Origin: Oscillospiraceae bacterium
GTDB lineage: Bacteria; Bacillota; Clostridia; Oscillospirales; SIG627
NCBI GenBank assembly: GCA_015065325.1
Contig: SVQO01000010.1
Location: forward strand, 1 to 64,000
DNA: 64,000 nucleotides
Direction: 5' to 3'
Of the stretch, positions 19,925-29,837 are shown piece after piece (position 1 is the first letter of the stretch; the number at the start of each line of letters is the position of its first letter). The translations under genes and the position numbers were made by a program. A model generated the notes under the pieces. That model ran no database searches, was not told the origin of the DNA, and saw only the letters and a list, made by a program, of their open reading frames with translations.

Positions 19925-21325
19925 TTATGCTCGGTGCCACTTTGCACCGGCAGGGGTATCCTCAATGACGATTCCGTTTTCACCCAGAAGGGCGCGGATC
20001 TCGTCGGCGCGGGCATAATTCTTTTCCTTCTTGGCAGCGGCACGCTCTGCAAGAAGCGCTTCGATCTTTTCATCGTCGAAGCCGTTTTCCACCTTCTCCT
20101 CGGGCTTCAGGAAGCCAAGCAAACCGCAGATCTCCTCATAAAATGCAAGGATCTGCTCCAAGCCGCCGCGACTGCGCTCGGCGTTGACGAAGATATTAAT
20201 ATCCTTCACCGCTTCGAACAGAGTTGCAAGACCGTCGGCGGTATTGAAATCATCCTCCATTACGGCAATGAATTCCTCCCGTCTGGAATCCAGTTTCTGA
20301 ATGAATTCCGTTTCCTCCGGGGTGATCTCGCCCTGCGCGTTTTTCAGCAGGAAGCGAAGATTTTCTTCGCAATTATAGAGACGCTGAACGGAGCTCTGCG
20401 CCTGCGCAAGAATTTCGGCGGAGAAGTTTACGGGGCTCTTGTAGTGAGCGGAAAGAATAAAGTAACGGATCGCGGCGTAACCGTACTTTTCGGCAGCGTC
20501 ACGCACGGTAAAGAAGTTCCCCAAAGACTTACTCATCTTCTTATTATCTACGTTGATAAAGCCGTTATGCACCCAGAATCGGCAGAAAGGAACACCGAAG
20601 GCTCCCTCAGACTGAGCGATCTCATTTTCGTGATGGGGGAAGGTCAGATCCACGCCGCCGCAATGAATATCAATCGTCTTTCCGAGATACTTATCCACCA
20701 TAGCGGAGCACTCGATATGCCAACCGGGTCTTCCGTTGCCCCAGGGAGATTCCCAGAAGGGCTCGCCTGGCTTGGATGCCTTCCACAAGGCAAAGTCCAG
20801 CGGATCGCGCTTAATATCGGAAACGTCGATTCTTGCACCGCTTTCCAGATCGTCAACGTTCTTGCCGGAAAGCTTTCCGTAGTCCTTGAAGGAACGGGCG
20901 GAGTAGTAAACGTCGCCCTGAGACTCGTAGGCGTGTCCCTTTTCGATCAGGGTTTCGATGATCTTAATGATGGAGTCGATATTTTCAGTTGCGCGGGGAT
21001 GAATGGTAGCAGGCAGAACGCCAAGCCCCTCGGCATCCTTAAAATACTCGGCGATATAGCGGTCGGCAACCTCTTTTACCGTGGTATTTTCTTCATTGGC
21101 GCGGCGGATCATCTTATCGTCGATATCGGTAAAGTTCTGAACGAAATCCACCTTGTTACCGCGATATTCCAAAAATCTGCGGAGCAGATCAAAGGTCACG
21201 AAGCATCTTGCATTGCCCACGTGAAAATAATTATAAACCGTGGGGCCGCAAGCGTACATTCTGACGTAATTATCCTTTTGTCCAAGTTCTTCTTTTTTAC
21301 CGGACAGATCGTTAAAAAGTTTCAT
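19925..21325 (-). CDS. cysS: Cysteinyl-tRNA synthetase
   Basis: YACGPTVYNYFHVGNAR, FPHHENEIAQSE, KKMSKSLGNF. Confidence 0.98.
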   Translation of the reverse strand: MKLFNDLSGKKEELGQKDNYVRMYACGPTVYNYFHVGNARCFVTFDLLRRFLEYRGNKVDFVQNFTDIDDKMIRRANEENTTVKEVADRYIAEYFKDAEGLGVLPATIHPRATENIDSIIKIIETLIEKGHAYESQGDVYYSARSFKDYGKLSGKNVDDLESGARIDVSDIKRDPLDFALWKASKPGEPFWESPWGNGRPGWHIECSAMVDKYLGKTIDIHCGGVDLTFPHHENEIAQSEGAFGVPFCRFWVHNGFINVDNKKMSKSLGNFFTVRDAAEKYGYAAIRYFILSAHYKSPVNFSAEILAQAQSSVQRLYNCEENLRFLLKNAQGEITPEETEFIQKLDSRREEFIAVMEDDFNTADGLATLFEAVKDINIFVNAERSRGGLEQILAFYEEICGLLGFLKPEEKVENGFDDEKIEALLAERAAAKKEKNYARADEIRALLGENGIVIEDTPAGAKWHRA

Positions 21326-21342
21326 GCTTTCTCCTTGAGAAT

Positions 21343-21951
21343 TTATTTATTGGGGTCAAGATACTTCCAGTAGCTCTTGATATAATCAGCACCGGAAAAG
21401 ATGGTGAGCACGGTCATAACCACGGTCATCACCCAGGTCAGGAAGGGGGTCTGCCAAGGCAGATAGGTCAGAGCAATGGGCTCCAGCATCACAACGACCG
21501 CCCAGATACACTGGGAAAAGGTCTTTGCCTTGCCGTACCAGCTGGCGGCAATGACTACGGGGGTGGGGCTGGACATCACCACGAGACGGAGAGACGTAAC
21601 GGCAAGCTCTCGGAAGATGACCACGGCACCGCTGACCACCAGAGCGATATGCAAGGCACCGGTGGGATGATACATCGGAGAGGAAACGAAAACCAAGATT
21701 GCGGAGAAAACCAAAAATTTATCCGCCAAGGGGTCCATAAACTTTCCGAAGTCGGTGATCAGATTGTATTTTCTTGCAATTTTTCCATCTGCGAAATCCG
21801 TTACCGCGGCGGCACCGAAGATCACTGCGGAAAGAAGGCGGGAAAGATTCGCTCCCCACGGACCGGGAAAGGTAAAGAGACCGAAAAATATAAACAGGGG
21901 AACCATCAAAATTCTGATAATGGTAAGCTTATTGGGAAGATTCATTTTCAT
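21343..21951 (-). CDS. pgsA: CDP-diacylglycerol--glycerol-3-phosphate 3-phosphatidyltransferase
   Basis: NLPNKLTIIRILMVPLFIF, DFADGKIARKYNLITDFGKFMDPLADK. Confidence 0.94.
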   Translation of the reverse strand: MKMNLPNKLTIIRILMVPLFIFFGLFTFPGPWGANLSRLLSAVIFGAAAVTDFADGKIARKYNLITDFGKFMDPLADKFLVFSAILVFVSSPMYHPTGALHIALVVSGAVVIFRELAVTSLRLVVMSSPTPVVIAASWYGKAKTFSQCIWAVVVMLEPIALTYLPWQTPFLTWVMTVVMTVLTIFSGADYIKSYWKYLDPNK

Positions 21952-23285
21952 TTTTTTATCTCCTCTTTTCCTATCAAATCATAGTCTATCGCTTCTTCAA
22001 TTTTCACGTTGAGAAACGTGCCTACGGGGATCTCCTTCTTATTGGAGGAGAAATATACTGCTCCGTCGATCTCGGGAGCGTGAAACTGCGTTCTTCCGAA
22101 ATATTTGCGGATCCCGGGATCGTAACCCTCGCAGATCACCTCAACCGTTTTCCCTACGAAGCTTTCGTTATAACTCTCGGCAATGGGAAGCTGGGTCTGC
22201 ATAATGGAAGCAAGCCGTCCCTCGCGGGTCTTTTTTGTGGTACGGTTTTCCATCGTATAAGCCGCAGTCCCTTCCTCGCGGGAGTAGATGAAGGCACCCA
22301 AACGCTGGAAGCGAGTCTCTTTCACGAAATTGGAAAGGAGGGAAAAATCCTTGTCCTTTTCACCGGGAAAGCCCACCATAACGGTGGTTCGGATGGCAAT
22401 TTCAGGCATATATCTGCGAAGAAGATCGATGGCTCCGTAGATCGCCTCACTGCCGCCGTGACGGTTCATCTTCTGCAGAACTTCGTCTGAAATATGCTGA
22501 ATGGGCAGATCGATATATTTGCAAATATTATCGTGCTTTGCCATAACCTTGCAAAGCTCCTCGGTCACCTTATCGGGATAGCAATACATCAGTCTGATCC
22601 AGCGGAAGCCAAGCTCGGGAGCGGCAAGCTTTTCCAAAAGCTCGGGGAGAGCGAGTCTGCCGTACAGATCCATGCCGTACATCGTGGTATCCTGCGCTAC
22701 GACAACGATCTCACGGATTCCCATATCGGACAGAGTCCTTGCTTCTTCCACAATATTTTCCATCGTGCGGGAGCGGAGCGGTCCGCGGATCCCGGGGATA
22801 GCACAATACGCACAGCGGTTGTCGCACCCCTCGGAAATGCGCAGATACGCGAAGCTGTCGTGGGTCACCACGCGGTCCCCCTCCATCTCGAGCAGGGATG
22901 CGTCGGAGTGGCGGAAGTACTTCTCCCCTGCCAGAACCTTTTCAATTGCCTGACAGATATGCACTTCGTCCCCCAAGGACAAGGCGGCATCCACCTCGGG
23001 AATTTCATTCTGAATCTCTTCAAAATAACGCTGGGCAAGACAGCCCGTTACAATGATGCCGCGCAAGGATCGGTTTTCCTTAAGCCAGGTAAGATCGAGG
23101 ATATTCTCGATTGCCTCCTCCTTGGCACTCTGAATAAATGCGCAGGTGTTGACGATGACGACGTCGGCATCGATATCCTCGGGTACGATGGTATATCCCG
23201 CCTTCGCCACTCTTGCCAGCATCATTTCACAATCCACCTCGTTCTTGGGACAACCAAGAGAGATAAATCCAATTTTTGCTTGCAT
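21948..23285 (-). CDS. rimO: Ribosomal protein S12 methylthiotransferase (start at MQAKIGFISLGCPKN)
   Basis: ISLGCPKNEVDCEMM, SEGCDNRCAYCAIPGIRGPLRSR radical-SAM motif. Confidence 0.96.
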   Translation of the reverse strand: MQAKIGFISLGCPKNEVDCEMMLARVAKAGYTIVPEDIDADVVIVNTCAFIQSAKEEAIENILDLTWLKENRSLRGIIVTGCLAQRYFEEIQNEIPEVDAALSLGDEVHICQAIEKVLAGEKYFRHSDASLLEMEGDRVVTHDSFAYLRISEGCDNRCAYCAIPGIRGPLRSRTMENIVEEARTLSDMGIREIVVVAQDTTMYGMDLYGRLALPELLEKLAAPELGFRWIRLMYCYPDKVTEELCKVMAKHDNICKYIDLPIQHISDEVLQKMNRHGGSEAIYGAIDLLRRYMPEIAIRTTVMVGFPGEKDKDFSLLSNFVKETRFQRLGAFIYSREEGTAAYTMENRTTKKTREGRLASIMQTQLPIAESYNESFVGKTVEVICEGYDPGIRKYFGRTQFHAPEIDGAVYFSSNKKEIPVGTFLNVKIEEAIDYDLIGKEEIKK

Positions 23286-23295
23286 AAAAATCCTT

Positions 23296-23784
23296 TCAGT
23301 CCGAGAAATCGTCATCTCGGGAGAAATTGTTTACCGCCGCGACGGCGGTAGAATAATCGTAGCCATACCGAACCAGGGCATCCTGCAGTTTTTTTCTGCC
23401 TGCAGGGGTTTTGGAAAGAGTCTCCGCACCGTTTCTCTCTTTCAGAAACTTCAACGCTCTTGCAGAGTAATCAACGCCTCTGGAAAGGGCAGCTTCCACG
23501 TAGGAGGGGGAAAAACGGCGGCGGACCAGCTCCTGACGGATCCGTCGGGGGCCGTAGCACTTCGCGTCCAGATGGCGAACGAGAAGCTTCAGGTACCGTT
23601 TATCATCCAAAAAGCCCTCCTGCACCAAAAGACAAACCGTCCTCTCTGCAACCTCCGCAGAGAAGAACACCTTTCGGCGGCAATCGGTCAGATACGCCTG
23701 CATCTCGCCGCAGGTCAGATCACCGATGGCGAGACGGTTCAGTGCACGCTTTACACTTTCCGAAAGATCCTTGGGGATCTCCAT
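23296..23784 (-). CDS. recX: RecX family regulatory protein
   Basis: FLDDKRYLKLLVRHLDAKCYGPRRIRQELVRR; C-terminal DALVRYGYDYSTAVAAV. Confidence 0.85.
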   Translation of the reverse strand: MEIPKDLSESVKRALNRLAIGDLTCGEMQAYLTDCRRKVFFSAEVAERTVCLLVQEGFLDDKRYLKLLVRHLDAKCYGPRRIRQELVRRRFSPSYVEAALSRGVDYSARALKFLKERNGAETLSKTPAGRKKLQDALVRYGYDYSTAVAAVNNFSRDDDFSD

Positions 23785-24950
23785 CAGCGAAGCCCGCGCT
23801 TCTTCAAAAGAGCATTGATCTTTTCGTGGGGATCCAAAAGGGCCGCTACGGAAAGATTGTGGTTCAGCGCCGCAATAATATATGCCAGATATTTGGATAC
23901 GTCAACCTCGTGGAACCAAGGCTTTTCACGGGTCTCCTTGCTGATAAAGGTCAGGTTGGTTCCGAAAATGCCGTCCAAAATGCCGTCCTTGTACGCTTTG
24001 TCGAGCTTTTCATAGCCTGCGGTAAAGATGGCGTAGGTGGCGTAAACGAATACGCGATTTGCCTTTCTCTGCTTCATTTCATAGGCGATATCCAGAACGG
24101 AGTCGCCGGAGGCGATGATATCGTCGGCAATGAATACGTCCTTTCCCTCCATGGATTCGCCCAAATACTCATGTGCAACGATGGGATTTCTTCCCTCTAC
24201 CACGCGAGAGTAGTCTCTGCGCTTGTAGAACATACCCATATTAACACCCAATACGGAGGCATAGTACATATTGCGGTTGATAGCACCCTCGTCGGGGCTG
24301 ACGACCATAAAGTTTTCCTTACAGGGCATCAGATCGGGATAATCGCGGAACAAAGCCTTGATCACCTGATAGTAAGGCATAAAGTTATCAAATCCCATCA
24401 GCGGCACCGCATTCTGCACTCTGGGGTCGTGGGCGTCAAAGGTAACCAGATTCTGTACGTTCATCGACTGCATCTCCTGAAGTGCGTAAGCGCAGTCCAG
24501 AGACTCGCGGTAGCTTCTTCTGTGCTGTCTGCCGCCGTAGAGCATGGGCATAATCACGTTGAGTCTGTTTGCACGGCCGCTGGCAGCCTGAATGATACGC
24601 TTCAGATCCTGATAGTGGTCGTCGGAGCTCATACGGTTCTCTTGACCGAACATCTTATAACGAACGTTGTAATTTCCGACGTCAACCATTACAAACAGGT
24701 CATCGCCTCGAACGGAATCGTAAATAATTCCTTTTGCTTCACCGGAGGTGAAACGGGGGCATTCTGCGGGAAGCAGGAAGGTGTCGTAATTGTCCCAGCC
24801 TGCGTTCTTCGCCCACGCGACCAAATAATAGTCGACTTTTTTTGCAAGCTCGCTGGCCCCCTCCAGGGTGATGATCTTCAAAGGCGCTACGCGGTCCTGC
24901 TCACTGAAAACGTCTTCTGCGGTAATTTTCTGCCCGGGCATTGTAATCAT
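23784..24950 (-). CDS. Divergent ribose-phosphate pyrophosphokinase (PRPP synthetase family)
   Basis: VVSPDEGAINRNMYYASVLG, VFIADDIIASGDSVLDIA phosphoribosyltransferase PRPP loop; 388 aa. Confidence 0.85.
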   Translation of the reverse strand: MITMPGQKITAEDVFSEQDRVAPLKIITLEGASELAKKVDYYLVAWAKNAGWDNYDTFLLPAECPRFTSGEAKGIIYDSVRGDDLFVMVDVGNYNVRYKMFGQENRMSSDDHYQDLKRIIQAASGRANRLNVIMPMLYGGRQHRRSYRESLDCAYALQEMQSMNVQNLVTFDAHDPRVQNAVPLMGFDNFMPYYQVIKALFRDYPDLMPCKENFMVVSPDEGAINRNMYYASVLGVNMGMFYKRRDYSRVVEGRNPIVAHEYLGESMEGKDVFIADDIIASGDSVLDIAYEMKQRKANRVFVYATYAIFTAGYEKLDKAYKDGILDGIFGTNLTFISKETREKPWFHEVDVSKYLAYIIAALNHNLSVAALLDPHEKINALLKKRGLR

Positions 24951-25011
24951 AAAAATTCTCCGTCCTTCTCTTTCATTTGCTATGCGTCAATTTGTCTTTC
25001 GGGATGATGCT

Positions 25012-26133
25012 TTATTCCAAATCGCCGAGTCCAAGCTCGTCATCGTCCTCCTCGTCGGAATCAAAGAGAGACTCACCGGAAACCTTTTCTTCCAAGCCCT
25101 CCTTGGACATAGCGATCGCCTTTTCGGCAATTTTCTCGGCAAGCTCGGGATGATCCTTCAGGAACAGGCGTACGTTCTCCTTCCCCTGAGCAAGCCGCTC
25201 ACCGTTGTAGGAGAACCAGCTTCCGCTCTTTTGAATGATATCGAATTTCAGTGCGATCTCAATGATCTCACTTTCGCGGGAAATCCCCTGACCGTAAAGA
25301 ATGTCGAACTCTGCTACGCGGAAAGGAGGCGCAACCTTATTTTTGGCGATCTTGCACTTGATGTGGTTACCCACCACGTCACCCTTTTCCTTCAGCTGCT
25401 CACCGCGACGAACGTCGATACGGACGGAGGAGTAAAAGCGAAGGGCTCGGCCGCCGGTGGTAACCTCGGGATTGCCGTACATAACGCCGACCTTTTCACG
25501 AAGCTGGTTGATGAAGATGAAAGCGCACTGACTCTTGGCAATGGCACCTGCGATCTTTCTCAGTGCCTGGCTCATCAGTCTTGCCTGTACGCCTACGGAG
25601 GACTGCCCCATTTCCCCTTCGATCTCGCTGCGGGGAACCAGTGCTGCAACCGAGTCGATTACGATTACGTCGATGGCGTCGGTACGAACCAGCGCTTCTG
25701 CGATCTCCAACGCCTGCTCGCCACTGTCGGGCTGGGACACCAGAAGGTTGTCGATATCCACACCTAACGCTTTGGCGTAAACGGGATCAAGGGCATGCTC
25801 TGCGTCAATAAACGCGGCGGCACCGCCTGCCTTCTGTGCAGATGCAATGACTTGCAGGGCAACGGTGGTTTTACCGGAGGACTCGGGTCCGTAGATCTCG
25901 ATAATTCTTCCCCGGGGTACACCGCCGATTCCAAGGGCAAGGTCCAAGGAAAGAGAGCCCGTGGAAATGGCACTGACGTTCATAACGGAATTCTCACCCA
26001 ATTTCATAATAGAGCCTTTTCCGTATTTTTTCTCGATCTGCCCCATGGCAGTCTGAATGGCTTTCAGTTTGCCTTCTTTGGTGTCGGCATCTTTTTCGGT
26101 TTTGGCTTTTGTTGTCTTTTCGGTTTTTGGCAT
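25012..26133 (-). CDS. recA: Recombinase RecA (start at MPKTEKTTK, downstream of GGAGG)
   Basis: [58 protein letters not shown]. Confidence 0.98.
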   Translation of the reverse strand: MPKTEKTTKAKTEKDADTKEGKLKAIQTAMGQIEKKYGKGSIMKLGENSVMNVSAISTGSLSLDLALGIGGVPRGRIIEIYGPESSGKTTVALQVIASAQKAGGAAAFIDAEHALDPVYAKALGVDIDNLLVSQPDSGEQALEIAEALVRTDAIDVIVIDSVAALVPRSEIEGEMGQSSVGVQARLMSQALRKIAGAIAKSQCAFIFINQLREKVGVMYGNPEVTTGGRALRFYSSVRIDVRRGEQLKEKGDVVGNHIKCKIAKNKVAPPFRVAEFDILYGQGISRESEIIEIALKFDIIQKSGSWFSYNGERLAQGKENVRLFLKDHPELAEKIAEKAIAMSKEGLEEKVSGESLFDSDEEDDDELGLGDLE

Positions 26134-26175
26134 GACAAAATCCTCCACGTTAATTTACAAATACAATTACAACAT

Positions 26176-26205
26176 ATTATAGCATAAGCCCCATCTTTTT
26201 TGCAA
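26176..26205 (-). promoter_or_regulatory. Putative recA promoter
   Basis: On minus strand TTGCAA-N18-TATAAT. Confidence 0.5.
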
Positions 26206-26231
26206 GTGATTTTTTGCCGAAGATGGGGCTT
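26186..26231 (+). terminator. Terminator-like hairpin upstream of recA; T-tract is on the plus strand
   Basis: AAGCCCCATCTT...AAGATGGGGCTT followed by TTTTTT on the plus strand. Confidence 0.5.
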
Positions 26232-26246
26232 TTTTTGTTTTTTTCG

Positions 26247-27092
26247 TCATTTTATTTTTTGGGTGTAAAAAATTCGGTCAAGTCCTGCATCATCTTGATA
26301 AAATTCATATTCAAGATCCTGCAATTTCAGAAGTTTTTCGATCCCTTCTTTTTGATTACAGCCGATCTCGCAAAGAAGATCCACACCCGTTTTGGCAGAA
26401 AGATGGATCAGACTGCGGTAAAACGCAAGACCGTCCGCTCCGCCGAGCAGTGCCATGGCAGGCTCGTTTTTTACGTTGTCATCGATCTTCTCCATTTCCT
26501 CGGGCGTCAGATAAGGGGGATTGGATACGATCAAAGAGGGCTTATATTTCCGCACCTGCTCGTACGCGTCGTCGGACAGCACGTCCATTTTTTCAATGCT
26601 GCAACGCTTGGTCAGACCAAGCCTTTCGCAGTTTTCCCGACTCAAGTGCAGAGCTGCGTCGGATAAATCGTACATTCTGCAAAAGAGGTCTTCCCTTTTC
26701 AAAAGCACGGAAAGCCCGATACAGCCCGAGCCGCAACAAAAATCAAAAACCGTGCTTTTTTCTTCTGCTACCGCGGCTGCTTTTTCCGCAAGGGCTTGCG
26801 TTTCGGGCCTCGGAATCAAAACCTCGGGCGCCACGGCAAATTCATAACCGCAGAACCACTCGGTTCCCAGATAATACTGAATGGGGTATCCCGCCAAAAG
26901 CTTTCTCAGATCCTCCGCCATATCCGTTTCCTTCTCTCCGATAGGCTGTTCGGGCGTGATAAGCGGCGCATTCCGATGAAATCCGAAATGCTCCAAAATT
27001 GCGGAAAGGAGCGCTCTTTCGCTGAAAAAGCGCGCTCCGTTCAACCTTTTGTATTCTTTTTTTACCAAGAGAGAAAAATCTCTTACGTTCAT
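26247..27092 (-). CDS. prmC: Peptide chain release factor N(5)-glutamine methyltransferase
   Basis: LIPRPETQALAE, DFCCGSGCIGLS, LIVSNPPYLTPEEM. Confidence 0.96.
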   Translation of the reverse strand: MNVRDFSLLVKKEYKRLNGARFFSERALLSAILEHFGFHRNAPLITPEQPIGEKETDMAEDLRKLLAGYPIQYYLGTEWFCGYEFAVAPEVLIPRPETQALAEKAAAVAEEKSTVFDFCCGSGCIGLSVLLKREDLFCRMYDLSDAALHLSRENCERLGLTKRCSIEKMDVLSDDAYEQVRKYKPSLIVSNPPYLTPEEMEKIDDNVKNEPAMALLGGADGLAFYRSLIHLSAKTGVDLLCEIGCNQKEGIEKLLKLQDLEYEFYQDDAGLDRIFYTQKIK

Positions 27093-28120
27093 TATTTCTC
27101 CTCTGTGACAGCAGGTTCTTCCGTTTTCTCGGTCTGCTCTGCCTCAACGTCCTCGGCAGGAGGCTCGGGCAAAGTAATTCCGACGAATACGTCTTCCTCG
27201 GAAAACTCCTCGGTCAGAGCGGATTTCAGAGCGACGATGGCAACCTCGATCATATCGTCGGTGGGCTCCTTCGTGGTAATTCTTTGAATCCAGAGACCGG
27301 GGGCGGTAATAAAGCGGATCAAGGCATTATCGTGCCTGCCCGCAAAGCGGATAATCTCGTAACCGATCCCTACCGTAAGGGGAAGCAGGAGCAACTTGAT
27401 CGCCACGTAAAGCACGGTGTTTTCGCGAGTCTCGCGAAAGACGATGCCGATAGCCAGACCGATGAGAATTCCGACCAGCATCATCAGGATCATAAAGCTG
27501 GTGCCGCAACGAGGGTGGAAGCGCTTTTGTTTTCTGATATTTTCCACCGTAAGATCAAGCCCCTTTTCGTAGCAGAAAATGCTCTTGTGCTCTGCACCGT
27601 GGTACATAAAGGTCCGTCTGATATCCTTCATCAGAGACACCAGAGATACGTATGCCAAAAAGATGGCAATACGGAGAATGCCTTCCACGATCTTCCGTGC
27701 GATCTCATTTTTGATAAATTGCGACAAAAAGGCCGGCAGGACGATAAACAATCCTACACCCAGAACAAGGCCCAGCACCGTTCCAATCGCCGTTACGATT
27801 CCCGTCAAGCTCTTACCAAACACCTTGGTCAGCCACTTTTCAAACTTGGTTTCTTCCTCGATCTCCAGTGCTTCAGCGGCAAAACTCAAGGTAGAAAAGG
27901 ACAAGATCATACTTTCTGCAAAGCTGACTACGCCGCGAACCAGAGGAAGCTTTTTAAACCAATTCTTCTTTTTGATCTCGTTGGGATGGCTGTCGCGGAT
28001 AATGGTTCCGTCCTCTTTCCGAACGGCGGTGGTATAGCTTTGAGGTCCGCGCATCATAATTCCCTCAAGCACCGCTTGTCCGCCTACTTTTCCCAAACGG
28101 GAATTCTTTTTTTCTTCCAT
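27092..28120 (-). CDS. DUF1385 family membrane protein (YqhQ-like)
   Basis: GGQAVLEGIMMRGPQSYTTAVRK; YHGAEHKSIFCYE; RFHPRCGTSFMI. Confidence 0.93.
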   Translation of the reverse strand: MEEKKNSRLGKVGGQAVLEGIMMRGPQSYTTAVRKEDGTIIRDSHPNEIKKKNWFKKLPLVRGVVSFAESMILSFSTLSFAAEALEIEEETKFEKWLTKVFGKSLTGIVTAIGTVLGLVLGVGLFIVLPAFLSQFIKNEIARKIVEGILRIAIFLAYVSLVSLMKDIRRTFMYHGAEHKSIFCYEKGLDLTVENIRKQKRFHPRCGTSFMILMMLVGILIGLAIGIVFRETRENTVLYVAIKLLLLPLTVGIGYEIIRFAGRHDNALIRFITAPGLWIQRITTKEPTDDMIEVAIVALKSALTEEFSEEDVFVGITLPEPPAEDVEAEQTEKTEEPAVTEEK

Positions 28121-28129
28121 ATTGCTCCT

Positions 28130-28702
28130 TTATCTGAACTTCAGGTTTTCCGCGATGGCAGTCGCCACTTCCAGGTGGGTCTCATACGCCTGGGTTTTCG
28201 CCGTGTAGAGGATCGTATAGAGATACAGTCCTTTCGAAACGAACCAAGCGCGGAAGGAATACTCCTCGCCGGCAAACTCCGCCGTATAGCTGACGGCAAT
28301 GGTCTCACAGGAGTCGATCTTCAAGACGCTTCGCTTGATGCTGCCATCCTGATTCTTTTCCACTTTGAGATTTTTGAAATTATCTTCAAACTGCTTAAAA
28401 TAGTATTTTTCTACATAATCGCTCAGAGACTGATACTCAGTGGATGCCGTGAAGGAGGTAACGCTGACGTTGGAAAAATCGTCATCCGATACGTGGGCGC
28501 TGGTCATTCCTGCATCGTTTCGATCCAAGGTCCAATCGGAAGGATAGAAAAAGTAATAGTCCGTGTTTTTGTTTTCCGCCAAAAGAAAGCCGGATGGGAT
28601 TTCAACCCCGTCTTCCGTGGTCTCCTTTTGGGAGCAGGCACAAAGGGACGTCATCATAACAAGTGCCAAAAGCAAAGAAATCGTTCTGGTTAAGTTCTTC
28701 AT
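28130..28702 (-). CDS. Lipoprotein, PsbP-like
   Basis: Signal peptide with lipobox-like LCAC; FLLAENKNTDYYFFYPSDW. Confidence 0.7.
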   Translation of the reverse strand: MKNLTRTISLLLALVMMTSLCACSQKETTEDGVEIPSGFLLAENKNTDYYFFYPSDWTLDRNDAGMTSAHVSDDDFSNVSVTSFTASTEYQSLSDYVEKYYFKQFEDNFKNLKVEKNQDGSIKRSVLKIDSCETIAVSYTAEFAGEEYSFRAWFVSKGLYLYTILYTAKTQAYETHLEVATAIAENLKFR

Positions 28703-28721
28703 TTTTTCAAACCTTTCTTTT

Positions 28722-29837
28722 TCATATCAATTCCGTGATGATCTCGTTGGAAACGAAGAAGCCCTCTGCAGTCAGAGCGAAGCCTTCTTCCGTGGAAACG
28801 CAAAGTCCGTGCTTTTCCCACAATTTGAATTTTTCACGAAATCGTCTTACTGCGTCGTCATCGGCAAGGTCTCTCACCTTATTCAGAGAAATGCCTCTTG
28901 CCGTTCGCAGAGAAAGCATTACGTACTCCATCAAGCGATCCTCTGCGGTTAAAAGTTCAAAATCGGAAAGACGGTCAAGAGGATCCCTTGCCGAAACAAA
29001 CTCCTCTATCCCATTTTTCACGAAAAAGCGCTTCCCGTCAACAAGGGAGTGAGCCCCCGGTCCGATCCCAAGATAGTCTCCGCCCGTCCAATAAACCGTG
29101 TTATGACGGGAATGAAAGCCTTTTTTAGCGGCGTTGGAGATCTCGTAATGCTCAAAGCCCCTTTCCCGCAGAAATGAGGACGCAAAAAGATACATTTTTC
29201 GCACCGTTTCGTCTGAGGGAAGCAAATGGGCAAAGCGTGCCAACGGCACCTCCGGCGAAAGGGTCAGCAAATAAAAGGACAAATGCTTCGGATCAAGACT
29301 CAGGGCTTTTTCCAGACTTTCTCGGAAAGAGCCGCAGGTTTGATACGGAAGCCCGTACATCAGATCAAGACTGATATTTTCAAAGCCTGCTTCCCGTGCG
29401 CGGGACACCGCCTTTTTCACTTCACCAAAGCGATGCAGACGTCCCAAAGCTTCAAGCTCCCCGTCGATGGCAGACTGCATTCCGAAGCTGATTCGGTTGG
29501 CACCTGCCTTGGAAAAGGCGGTCAAAACAGACTCACTTGCCGATTCCGGATTCATTTCCACAGTAAATTCGGCATTCTCGGAAAGAAGAAAACTTTCCCG
29601 CAGGGATGTAAAAATCCTCTCAATGCCATCGGGGGTCGCAAGACTGGGCGTTCCCCCTCCGAAATATACGGTTTCAACCTTTCGGTCCGGAGCAAGCGAA
29701 GAAAAAGCCTGAAAACTGTCGGCAAGGGCTTTTTCGTAGAATGGGATCCACTCCTGCCGCGGTAAGGAATAAAAATCACAGTAACTACACTTTGCCTTGC
29801 AAAAAGGAAAGTGCAGATACAAGCTCAACTTATTCAT
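28722..29837 (-). CDS. hemW: Radical SAM heme chaperone HemW (coproporphyrinogen III oxidase-like)
   Basis: [40 protein letters not shown]. Confidence 0.94.
   Translation of the reverse strand: MNKLSLYLHFPFCKAKCSYCDFYSLPRQEWIPFYEKALADSFQAFSSLAPDRKVETVYFGGGTPSLATPDGIERIFTSLRESFLLSENAEFTVEMNPESASESVLTAFSKAGANRISFGMQSAIDGELEALGRLHRFGEVKKAVSRAREAGFENISLDLMYGLPYQTCGSFRESLEKALSLDPKHLSFYLLTLSPEVPLARFAHLLPSDETVRKMYLFASSFLRERGFEHYEISNAAKKGFHSRHNTVYWTGGDYLGIGPGAHSLVDGKRFFVKNGIEEFVSARDPLDRLSDFELLTAEDRLMEYVMLSLRTARGISLNKVRDLADDDAVRRFREKFKLWEKHGLCVSTEEGFALTAEGFFVSNEIITELI

Noticed and set aside
20000-21373. 479-aa plus-strand ORF antisense to cysS (19934-21373)
   Set aside because: The sense strand is a clear cysteinyl-tRNA synthetase; the antisense frame is a codon-bias artefact.
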